NCBI GenBank assembly: GCA_015179025.1
Contig: WHUX01000496.1
Location: 1 to 22,390 of the forward strand
Direction: 5' to 3'
DNA from: Terfezia claveryi
Lineage: Eukaryota; Ascomycota; Pezizomycetes; Pezizales; Pezizaceae
DNA length: 22,390 bases
Under the pieces are notes generated by a model that saw nothing but the letters and a program-made list of their open reading frames with translations, made no database searches and was not told the origin of the DNA. Positions within the stretch are counted from its first letter, which is position 1, and each line of letters starts with the position of its first letter. Both the position numbers and the translations under genes were made by a program. This document shows, piece after piece, positions 1 to 7,568 of the stretch.

Positions 1-896
1 GGTGGGTCCCAAGAAATAGATTCCGTGTGAAACCCCATTATGCTCGGAGGCATCCTGCAAATCGCCAATAGGCTCCTCACCAGCAACTTAAGCCCCTTCC
101 CCCTGTTATAAATGATCTCCGTCGACCCGACTGCCCCCCACCTCCAAAATTCACATTCTGGGCCAGTATTGGATGTTATTATGCCGAGCACTGCGCAGCG
201 AAAGGGCTGTGTCATGAAGACCTGCCTCAGCATCTGGGCAAGTTTGATGCGGAGGGACTCTCGGAGGGGGATTTACCGGAGGCGCGTTCACCGACGAGGA
301 GTACGGGCGACTAGCCAATAGGGTGGTTTGGGGGGCAAGGATAAAGTCGGGGCGGACTCTTGATTGACAGAAGCCACGGAGGAGAGTGTTGCGATTATCT
401 ACCCAGGTAGGATAGGTTGACCTAATATTTTGGCCGGTGTCGGTAGGGTGATCCACTCCAGCCTGCACTATGCCATTCGCCACTTCACAAAACCATTTAA
501 CAAATATAGCATCACTATACCTCGGCACCAAACCAATCTCCCTCCTGCGAATCCCAAATAACGTCTACCCTCTCAGCCGCGAGGCGTTTCAAGATCAGGT
601 CCGCAGCCTCCTCATTCGGTGTCCACTTGTGCCCCAAGAGAAACCTGTCTAGAAAGCCCTCATCCATGACCCAATGACTTTCCAGCTCGTCCCTAAGAAG
701 CGCGCACACATCGCTGGCAAGGCGTCGGCGTTTTTCAGTGCTGCTGGATTTCTGGACTTGGTCGGAACCTGGAGTGGGAGAGCTGGATAGTTGGCCATCG
801 ATAGGCAAAGGGCAAGCTTTGACACTTGATGGGAGTGGAATAATAAGGAGTAGTGGTGGGGAAGGTGTTAATGAGACCGGGGGAGGTGGAGTCCAT
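1..896 (-). pseudogene. FunK1-like protein kinase, 5' part, frameshifted
   Basis: The minus strand carries the N-terminal part of a fungal FunK1-type kinase and leaves the window before the catalytic loop. The start ATG is at 896-894. Its first residues (MDST..., then YYSTP) match the start of the second copy at 7569 (MDSP..., YSTP). Recognisable blocks in order are a basic KRRRLASDV stretch, an acidic helix (ESHWVMDEGFLDRFLLG), KWFCEVANGIV, RVRPDFIL, then in another frame VLLVGERASGKSP, QVFMTQPFRCAVLGIITSN, and MGFHTESISW at the left edge. The line-up with the other copy is clear, but the frame changes at about 800, 520 and 310, so this is a pseudogene unless the indels are assembly errors. 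Introns do not explain the shifts because the homologous blocks abut. FunK1 proteins resemble protein kinases; their substrates are generally unknown. Confidence 0.72.
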
Positions 897-1460
897 TTGT
901 GTGGGTCGATGCAATCTGCGTAGTGCTGTGGGGGGTGTACTTGAGGCTATGTTCAGCTAAGGACATGCCCATTAGGGGGGAGGGAACTCACTTTGATTAA
1001 ATAGATTTCTGATTTCTTGCCTGTTGGGGGTCGATTCACTGGGAGATTCATTCTGCAAACACTACTTAGGTGTTGCGACAATGATCCAAAAGCAGAAACG
1101 CGTGCCTGGTTGGTGCCAAGGCAATTGAACCTCGGCGAAACTATTTGCCGCTCTCCTGCAGATATATCTGTGCTTACTACACTGGTTAGCGGTCGCAAAT
1201 ACTTGTAGCAGCTGCCGGCGCGTGTCAGTTTCTGCTGTCTTGGCCCTGTAGGAGGCTGTCATAAAGGAATAGTAAGTACGGGATCCTCCTGCAGCGATCA
1301 GAGCCATTGAGTCGTGATGGAGCGGATCTGTTTTGTGTGGGAAATTTGTTTGCTCGTGCGCATGGAGTAGAACCGCGTGACCTTGGCATCTTGGCGATAG
1401 CTTTCCACTTGTCTGTACTTGATTGAGATGACGTTATGGGCAACAACCTAGCGGTGGATA
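897..1460. other. No recognisable gene
   Basis: This stretch lies upstream of the minus-strand FunK1 copy. Short open frames exist on both strands (for example minus 1307-1062), but none shows a motif, a codon pattern or a match to the rest of the window. The first bases could hold the kinase promoter; I see no convincing TATA box. Confidence 0.4.
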
Positions 1461-1830
1461 GATATATGCGGGAAACTCATGCTTTTGGAGACTTATATAT
1501 ATATATGCGGGAAACTCGTGCTTTTGGAGACTTATATATATATATGCGGGAAACTCATGCTTTTGGAGACTTATATACTGTATATATATGCGGGAAACTC
1601 GTGCTTTGGAGACTTATTCATCTACATGCGAGAAGGTCAATGATTTTGAGGGTTATTAAAGACTTGTTTGGCTTGCACTAGCCCCGCCACTAGCGAATGA
1701 ACTCAAAGGAGCTCTGTAAATCATCTCGCATATATATATAAGTCTCAAAAGCACGAGTTTCCCGCATATATATATAAGTCTCCAAAAGCATGAGTTTCCG
1801 CATATATATATATATATGTCTCCAAATCCA
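1461..1830. repeat. Fold-back repeat of 39-bp AT/GCGGG units
   Basis: Four direct units begin at 1466, 1505, 1544 and 1588 (spacing 39, 39, 44). Each contains ATGCGGGAAACTC followed by GCTTTTGGAGACTTATATAT. A degenerate fifth begins at 1626. From about 1728 to 1825 the same unit appears inverted (AAGTCTCCAAAAGCATGAG, CCGCATATATATA). The two arms flank about 100 bp of unique sequence. Because 39 is a multiple of 3, the direct array reads as an open frame of repeated MRET(H/R)AFGDLYIY. That frame is a by-product of the period and is not listed as a gene. The structure is that of a fold-back element or an inverted minisatellite. Confidence 0.7.
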
Positions 1831-1850
1831 GTCCATGCCTTCCTACCACA

Positions 1851-2091
1851 TACCGTATTATCTCGAGTTATTCGCTAGCGCTATCACTTACAAAGTATGC
1901 AATGTCCTGAGTGTTTCTCCTGCTTAACTTAGGAACTTCACCAGAAGGGGTGCAAGCTTCCTTCCAAACTGGCTTAGATTTGGGGATCAGGGCTCGAGCG
2001 TACAGCATCCGCCAGAATTTACTATACAAATATATCGTGGACATTGCAAGTGTATGTGATAGCGCTAGCGAATAACTCGAGATAATCGGTA
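1851..2091. mobile_element. MITE with about 55-bp terminal inverted repeats
   Basis: The left end (TTATCTCGAGTTATTCGCTA, then GCGCTATCAC...GCAATGTCC) returns as its reverse complement at 2039-2091. The outer 30 bp match perfectly. The inner 25 bp match with small indels, and the match resumes outside as ATACCG/CGGTAT. The 240-bp unit has no coding capacity. The internal 130 bp resemble nothing else in the window. The target duplication is unclear: an extra TA sits inside the left end only. The family cannot be named from the termini. Confidence 0.7.
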
Positions 2092-2439
2092 TGCCAGCGG
2101 CGTATGCATAAGAGCTTGCGAATGGGGTTGTCTGTGAGACAACACTAGCAGGAATTTACCAGTCTAAGGAGGCATTCCCGAGCCGAGGGTTGCCAAGCGG
2201 GGTTGATCGGTATCCCCTGCATAAGAGTCTTGCATTAGCGCGCATATTATAGGTTTAGCGCTAATGTTGAGTGATAGAGGCAGCAACTAAGCCAGGGGCT
2301 TAAGGGGGGGTTGTGCCAACCAGACTAGCCAGAGGCAGTATATCGGTATCCCATCCCCGGCTAAAAGAAGGCTGACATGCATTGCAGCAGCAACTAAGCC
2401 GGAGGTAGTATCAATATCAATAATCTGGTGGGCACTGGC
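2092..2439. repeat. Degenerate duplicated segment and short hairpin
   Basis: Two imperfect copies of a segment share ATCGGTATCCC, GCAT and CAGCAACTAAGCC (about 2199-2300 and 2341-2405). A 9-bp inverted pair, CATTAGCGC at 2233-2241 and GCGCTAATG at 2258-2266, could form a hairpin. I see no gene. Confidence 0.4.
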
Positions 2440-2593
2440 CTCTCATATGGTATGATATATTTACGCATCAAGATACCCATACCACAACATCCCTCTACAC
2501 AATATCTTCCTACACAACATCCTCTATTGTACAATCTCCTCTATAGTACAACAGCAGCATAATCTATAACCATACATCTATACCAATAGCAAG
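2440..2593 (+). promoter_or_regulatory. Likely promoter and CA/CT-rich leader of the small secreted-protein gene
   Basis: A TATA-like stretch (ATGATATATTTA, about 2452-2463) lies about 140 bp before the ATG at 2594. It is followed by a pyrimidine/CA-rich tract with repeated CCTCTA..ACAA phrases (2490-2555) and an AT-rich run ending in AATAGCAAG just before the ATG. CT-rich tracts downstream of a TATA box are common at fungal transcription starts. The start site itself is inferred. Confidence 0.4.
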
Positions 2594-3082
2594 ATGTACT
2601 ACCTCTATCTTATTACCGTTCTTCTTGCCATATTGGCTAGGCATGTGATTAGTCAGACCATGACCACTACCACCACTACCCCTACCACCACTACTCCTAC
2701 CACCATTACCCCTACCACGACCACCACTACTACCCCTATCGATCTTGATGCTGTTCTACAGAGATCAATAAATTGCCAAGTTGCGGCGGAGATGGAGGCA
2801 GAACGGGTCGCGCACCAATTGAATCGTCAAGTTCTATCAAAGACAAAGGCAGAACGGGTCTTACAATATTGCATTGACCAATCCACGCATCATCGAGCCG
2901 CAATGCAAAAGAAATTGGACTATCAGCTTTGCTGCCAACTTTCTCAGTTATCACTAATAAAGAAAATTAGGTGGGCTAATGATTGGGATAACTCTGATTT
3001 AGAGTCAACGGAGGCTGAAACAATACTTGATACCCTACCTGGCTCAGCATGTTCGTGGGGGGACTGGAATTCACGGTGGTAG
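2594..3082 (+). CDS. Putative small secreted Thr-rich protein
   Basis: An intact 162-residue frame starts at the first ATG after a fungal-style leader. Residues 1-21 form a signal peptide (MYYLYLITVLLAILARHVIS, likely cleavage after SQ). Residues about 22-50 are a Thr/Pro linker of (T)nP units, a typical site for O-mannosylation. Residues about 52-135 are polar and helical, with a repeated KAERV/EAERV phrase and Cys in the contexts INCQ, QYCID and QLCCQ. The tail is acidic and then Trp-rich (SACSWGDWNSRW). The five cysteines are too few and too irregular for a known fold, and I recognise no family. The gene lies between repeats, a common setting for fungal effector candidates, but effector function is only a guess. 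The Thr tract is encoded by an ACC/ACT repeat and may vary in length between strains. The same DNA gives short minus-strand frames, which I ignore. Confidence 0.55.
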   Translation: MYYLYLITVLLAILARHVISQTMTTTTTTPTTTTPTTITPTTTTTTTPIDLDAVLQRSINCQVAAEMEAERVAHQLNRQVLSKTKAERVLQYCIDQSTHHRAAMQKKLDYQLCCQLSQLSLIKKIRWANDWDNSDLESTEAETILDTLPGSACSWGDWNSRW

Positions 3083-3127
3083 AGAAGGCAATGGGAGAGC
3101 TCGTTTTTTTTTTCGCGGTGGGAGGGT

Positions 3128-3588
3128 TGTTTTCTTTTATATACTTATATTGTTTGTTTTGTGTTACTTTTCCTATTCACTGGCGGCGGGAGGGCTGGCG
3201 GGGGTGGGCTTATTCACTGGCGGCGGGAGGGGTAGGCTGGCGGGCTGGGCTGGCAGTAGAAGGCTGGCGGTGGAGAGGGCTGGCGGGGCTGGGCTGGGCT
3301 GACGGGGGTGGACTGGTTGCATGAAGGCTGGCAAGAGTAGGCTGGTTGCGGGAGGGGAGGGGAGGGCTGGCGGGTTGGGCTGGCGGCGGAGGGCTGGCGG
3401 TGGGGGAGAGGGGGGGAGGGGGGAGGGGAGGGAGGGAGGGGAAGGCTGGCGGCGAGTGGGGAGGGGTGGGGTGGCGGGTTGGGCTGGCGGAGGAGGACTG
3501 GCGGCGGGCGGGGAGGGTGTCGGGGGTTGTTTTCTTTTATATGTTTGTTTTGTATTACCTTTTTTTATCAGTGCTCTCATACACTGGC
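3128..3588. repeat. G-rich GGCTGGCGG array between two direct copies of a 60-bp sequence
   Basis: About 3180-3525 is an irregular array of GGCTGGCGG and GGCGGGAGG phrases with extreme G-over-C bias on the plus strand. It includes a core (3400-3445) of consecutive runs of three or more G. The array is flanked by two related sequences, GTTGTTTTCTTTTATAT...GTTTTGTGTTAC (3128-3182) and GTTGTTTTCTTTTATAT...GTTTTGTATTAC (3525-3588). The array may therefore have expanded inside a duplicated segment. The minus strand is an open Pro-rich frame (3580-3173) only because G-rich DNA lacks stops there; I do not call it a gene. Confidence 0.65.
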
Positions 3589-3730
3589 TAGGCTCTTCGG
3601 GTGATAAAAGTAAGTCACTTCCTTATTCCTTAGTTGCTATAGATGCTAACCAACCTACATACCATATAGGCAGCGGCAGCGGCGAGCTTTGGCCTATTAG
3701 AGGCGTATGTACTTTTGTTATTTATATCTA
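3589..3730. other. Unassigned spacer
   Basis: There is no recognisable gene between the G-rich array and the solo LTR. It contains one GGCAGCGGCAGCGGCGAG run near 3669. Confidence 0.35.
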
Positions 3731-3735
3731 TTATC

Positions 3736-4008
3736 TGTAGGAAATACTCTTCCAATACATGTGCAACCATGTGAGTACGTCAACAACATATGGACATAGA
3801 GGCATGTGGTACGTCAACAACATATGGACATAGAGGCATGTGGATAAGAAGGCATATGACAAGCATGTGCGAATACGGAGGAGATATGTATATATAGACT
3901 GCTAGAACCCCTAAAGCAGAGATATAGATCAAGCAAGCAATACATCTCTCTTACAGATCAATCCCCAATATCTACGTTCATATATCCTAAGATCTCATAA
4001 TCCTTACG
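3736..4008. mobile_element. Solo LTR with 5-bp TSD TTATC
   Basis: The 273-bp unit starts TGTAGGAAATAC and ends ATCCTTACG. It is flanked on both sides by TTATC (3731-3735 and 4009-4013), a 5-bp target duplication as made by LTR-retrotransposon integrases. The ends are an imperfect inverted repeat (TGTAGG / CTTACG, expected TACA). Inside are a TATA box (ATGTATATATAG, near 3886) and, downstream, AT/CT-rich sequence, as expected for U3 and R-U5. A perfect 34-bp tandem duplication lies at 3775-3808 and 3809-3842 (GTACGTCAACAACATATGG...). No second LTR or internal region is present. Confidence 0.6.
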
Positions 4009-4013
4009 TTATC

Positions 4014-4344
4014 TATATAAACATGATTAATGACAAGGAATTTAATACTTAGTATACCAATTGGTTGGTTGAGGGGGGGGTTAGACATTCGCCCACAAAC
4101 GTGCTAGCCGCGTTCGATGTATTAAATCTGAGTCAAGCGTGCTGCATACCCGCGCCTTTTATGCGGGGTACCAAATTCATTGCACCAAGCTGTACCCAGT
4201 CGACTGGATCAGCGTACGCCTGCCACCCCTATGATACAATACGGCGGCTGGCGCAGGCACACCAATATTCGCAAGGGCATTCAGATTTTTATCCCCAACA
4301 CAAGTCAACAAACATCAGGAACTCCGATCTGGGTGAGACCCCCA
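4014..4344. other. Unassigned segment before the copia remnant
   Basis: Open frames cover 4065-4385, but none shows reverse transcriptase or other copia motifs before GYVFTFAG at about 4351. It may be diverged copia sequence or unrelated DNA. Confidence 0.35.
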
Positions 4345-4779
4345 CACTCTGGCTATGTATTCACTTTTGCCGGAGCGGCCATTAGCTGGAAATCTCGCCA
4401 GTAATCCATAGTTGCACTCTCGACAACAGAAGCGGAATATATAGCAGCTTCAGAAGCTTGCAAAGAGCTTATATGGTTAAATCGCCTACTTCAAGATTTA
4501 TCTGTTCCGAGGCTTCTTAATGAGCCTACTCCTGGACCTCCGCTTCTATATATTGAAAACCAAGCTGCACTTGCGCTTGCTAAAAATCCTACGCGTCACA
4601 ACCGCACGAAGCACATCGATATCCGCTTTCATTTTATCAGATCAGAGATTGAGGCGGGCTCTATCAATCTTCAAGCGATCAGTACTAGGGAAAATCTGGC
4701 GGACATCCTAACCAAGGCTCTACCAAAGGCCACATTTGAAGGACATCGGTTTGGAATGGGAGTTCGTGTTTTCCCTTGA
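4345..4779 (+). pseudogene. Ty1/copia polyprotein C-terminus, RNase H domain
   Basis: The translation gives the hallmark end of a Ty1/copia Pol: GYVFTFAGAAISWKSR, then SIVALSTTEAEYIAASEACK with the catalytic Glu, ELIWLNRLL, a YIENQAALALA block (a D-N-x-A type motif with Glu at the usual Asp), RHNRTKHIDIRFHFIR, and ENLADILTKALPK, ending at the TGA at 4777-4779. RNase H removes the RNA strand during reverse transcription. The frame is whole except for a TAA at 4402-4404, where the family has Gln (SRQQS), so a CAA-to-TAA change is likely. Everything upstream of RNase H (gag, protease, integrase, reverse transcriptase) is missing or unrecognisable, so the element is dead. Confidence 0.85.
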
Positions 4780-4965
4780 TATTTCTGCTTAAGTGTTTTT
4801 ATGTTCCTGGCACTCTTTTGTCCTAAGATTTTTCCCACTGGGTTTTTATAGGTTTTAATGAGGCCAGTAGTTCTGTACGCAGTAGTACTGTATGTTTTGA
4901 GTTGTTCTGCGCGCTTTCAAAAATGTGTGCTCTCGCAACTGTGCCGACAGTATGCAAAGGTGGAG
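4780..4965 (+). other. Copia 3' untranslated region and polypurine tract
   Basis: Between the RNase H stop and the LTR lies a T-rich stretch with TTTTTCCCACTGGGTTTTTA (4828-4847), a phrase common in copia tails. It ends in AAAGGTGGAG (4956-4965), a polypurine tract directly before TGTTGG. Plus-strand DNA priming would occur here. Confidence 0.6.
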
Positions 4966-5076
4966 TGTTGGAAGTTATGCTTTGTTGAAGTTCATATGCT
5001 TTTTCACGAGAATACTTACGTCGCATCAACTGCTATTGCTTCTGACGAAGTTTCTCTTGTTCAGTGGTTAAACATA
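4966..5076 (+). mobile_element. Copia LTR, internally shortened
   Basis: It starts TGTTGGAAGTTATGC immediately after the polypurine tract. It matches the reverse complement of the LTR ending at 7326 in several blocks (ATGCTTTGTTGA, ATATGCTTT, CACGAGA, TATTGCTTCTGA) but is only about 110 bp against about 400 bp, so about 300 bp are missing. The following leader is shared by both copies. Confidence 0.6.
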
Positions 5077-5700
5077 TACCCTCTAGTGCCTATTAACGAA
5101 CAGGGATGGGCTAACGAACACCCCTGTAGCCAAGCGTCTCCAGCCACAATTCATGGTATAGCAAGAGCTATGATGAGTAGCTTGTTCCGACTTGATACAC
5201 AACTATGGAAACAACTACGCTCTACAAGATGGTTGCCCTCACATCCCGGCAAAATTAACCCTATGCCAGGTAACATACCTTCTAATATGACCTCCCCGAT
5301 GACCCCCCCCTTCCCCCTCTACCCTACCCTATCGGCCGAGCAGCCTGCTAACAAGTGAATAGATACTACGGAGAGCTCAACCAAGGGTCTATATCTATGT
5401 TAGAATAGCTCTTATAGCAGAAGCCTAAGTTATAGTACCAGGGTATGGCTGTAATGAGGGCACCTACCTCTGAAAAATAAGTAATTCAGAGAATTCTTAT
5501 TTAATTAACCGAATCCTCTTCACTTATGCCCCACTCGAACCACCTCCCTCTAATGCCGCCTTCCTGGCATCCTCAACCACCATGGTGAGGTCTCCAATAG
5601 ACCTAGAAGCACTGATACCTCCCTTTTGGGCTTCAATAGTCCCTTCGGTGGGGGGGTATCTTAGTCACCTCGAGGGGCATTTCAGCCCCTCACAGCCATG
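5077..5700 (+). repeat. Left arm of a large inverted repeat (copia leader or gag region?)
   Basis: This 624-bp arm starts with ACCCTCTAG at about 5078 and ends near CATTTCAGCCCCTCACAGCC. It recurs inverted at 6295-6920 with high identity; the differences I read are mostly transitions. In both arms one frame stays open for about 95 codons (INEQGWANEHPCSQASP..., SSLFRLDTQLWKQLRSTRW). The substitutions include silent and conservative changes. It follows an LTR, so it may be 5' leader or gag sequence, but I do not recognise the protein. Confidence 0.65.
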
Positions 5701-6294
5701 GATATTAGCACATGCTAACTCCCATATGCGTCGGCTGCCTGACTGGGTACTGCGAAGGGTACCCGAGTCTGCAAAGGCTTCTGGGTTGGGCCTTATCTGA
5801 GTTGGGCCTTATCTGGGTTGGGCCTTATCTGGGTTGGGCCTTATCTGGGTTGGACGCTGGGAGATCTCTAGAGTTCGACATTTGGTTGAAAATTAGGTTA
5901 ACACTTAGGCTGGGTTAAAATCTGAGAGAGCAGCAGGGTTAGATGCTGCGTGGTTAGTGAAATGTGATATCTGAGTTGGTGGTTGGATTGGATGGTGGGA
6001 GTCCCAATACTGGAGACTACGTTAGATACTGAAGTTCGATGTGGGTTCAATACTAGGTTCAATTCTAGGTTCAATACTGGGTTTAATGCTGGGTTTAATG
6101 CTAGGTTCAATGCTAGATTAAACACTGGGTTTTAGGTTGACCGTTGAACGGGTTTGGCTTTGGGTTAGTTACAAGCTGGGAATGTAGTTTGGTAAGATTC
6201 TGAGAGAACCTAGAGAATGCTGATTTAGGCGCTGCTAGAGCTTCTGAGTTAGAGGTGAGAGCAGCCGGGTTATATGCTAGGTTAATTATGAATA
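5701..6294. repeat. Spacer of the inverted repeat with two short tandem arrays
   Basis: The loop holds a 16-bp array at 5781-5854 (CTGGGTTGGGCCTTAT, four full units and one partial) and a 12-bp array at 6043-6126 (AGGTTCAATACT and variants, seven units). Both are in GGTT-rich DNA. There is no gene. Confidence 0.75.
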
Positions 6295-6920
6295 CATGGT
6301 TATCATGAGGGGCTGAAACGCCCCCTGAGGTAACTAGGATACCCCCCCACCGAAGGGACTATTGAAGCCCAAAAGGGGAGGTATCAGTACTTCTAAGTCT
6401 ATTGGAGACCTCACTATGGTGGTTGAGGATGCCAGGAAGGCGGCATCAGAGGGAGGTGGTTCAAGTGGGGCATAAGTGAAGAGGATTCGGTTAATTAAAT
6501 AAGAATTCTCTAAATTACTTATTTATCAGAGGTAGGTGCCCTCGTTCCAGCCATACCCTGGCACTATATCTTAAGCTTCTGCTATAAGAGCTATTCTAAC
6601 ATAGATATAGACCCTTGGTTAAGCTTCCGTAGTATCTATTCACTTGTTAGCAGGCTGCTCGGCCGATAGAGTAGGGTAGAGGGGGAAGGGGGGGTCATCG
6701 GGGAGGTCATATTAGAAGGTGTGTTACCTGGCATAGGGTTAATTTTGCTGGGATATGAGGGCAACCATCTTGTAGAGCGTAGTTGTTTCCATAGTTGTGT
6801 ATCAAGTCGGAACAAGCTACTCATCATAGCTCTTGCTATATCATGAATTGTGGCTGGAGACGCTTGGCTACAAGGGTGTTCGTTAGCCCATCCCTGTTCG
6901 TTAATAGGCCCTAGAGGGTA
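6295..6920 (-). repeat. Right arm of the large inverted repeat
   Basis: This is the reverse complement of 5077-5700. The minus strand again reads INEQGWANEHPCSQASP after an LTR. Differences from the left arm include CAT/TAT, GGC/AGC and GGT/GAT codons, mostly transitions. A short hairpin (GAGGGGC...GCCCCTC) is present near the inner end of each arm. Confidence 0.65.
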
Positions 6921-7326
6921 AACCCAATCCAGTCTAATCCAATCGTCCCTTCGCTGCATATGCTCTCGTTCTCCCTGTAGATTTCTAACACCATAACACG
7001 TGTCACAATCTCACGTGATACATACTTACAAGCCACGTAGGTAGGGAAACGTGTGGCATATACAGCGGAAGATTGTATGCAGTGCTCTCTTATTGATTGA
7101 TTGCTTTCTTGTCTCCTTTGCTTGTCTCTTTTGCTTGATTGCTTGATCTTGTATCTTATCGAATACAAACAGGACTTTCGGGCGGTTTAAATAGCTACCT
7201 GGATCGAGAGGCTCGATCAGAAGCAATAACAATGATACGATGTAAGTGACAACAGAAAGAGCGTGCAAAAGCATATACGATCTCGTGTTAAAGCATATCA
7301 ACTCAACAAAGCATATTATTTCAACA
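6921..7326 (-). mobile_element. Copia-type LTR, longer copy, inverted
   Basis: Read on the minus strand it begins TGTTGAAATAATATGC at 7326 and runs about 400 bp into the inverted-repeat arm. It shares sequence blocks with the LTR at 4966. It includes AGCTATTTAAACCGCCC (TATA-like, about 7195) and repeated CAAGCAAAAGAGACAAG phrases. I found no 5-bp duplication pairing the outer flanks of the two LTRs. Confidence 0.5.
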
Positions 7327-7450
7327 TTGGTTGTCATGTAAAGTACACAGAACTACTGTAAGGTGTAAGAGGTACAGTTATATTTGAGTCAAGCTGTGGC
7401 AGCTAAAACAGCTGGGGCCGGCTTCATCATGTAGTCTCATGCCAAGACCC
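7327..7450. other. Unassigned spacer
   Basis: This short region lies between the inverted LTR and the hairpin. No feature is recognised. Confidence 0.3.
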
Positions 7451-7490
7451 TACTCGTGCCTAACAGGGGAACCCCTGTTAGGCACGAGTA
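7451..7490. repeat. Perfect 19-bp hairpin with 2-nt loop
   Basis: TACTCGTGCCTAACAGGGG (7451-7469) is followed by AA and then its exact reverse complement (7472-7490). The stem has no mismatch. It lies about 80 bp before the FunK1 start codon. It is not followed by a T-run, and fungal genes do not use such terminators. Confidence 0.9.
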
Positions 7491-7568
7491 CTGCTAGACA
7501 ATACATGACAATAAACAAACAAACCTTTCCATACACATGAAGCACACCTGCGTAATTCCACAGCTGTG

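Noticed and set aside
1436..1681. Repeated MRETHAFGDLYIY frame
   Set aside because: It follows from a 39-bp tandem unit (multiple of 3); the inverted copies downstream show it is repeat DNA.
3173..3580. Pro-rich 135-codon minus-strand frame
   Set aside because: It is the complement of the G-rich array, where stop codons are rare; several frames are open and there is no motif.
7451..7490. Rho-independent terminator
   Set aside because: There is no T-run after the stem, and the setting is fungal.
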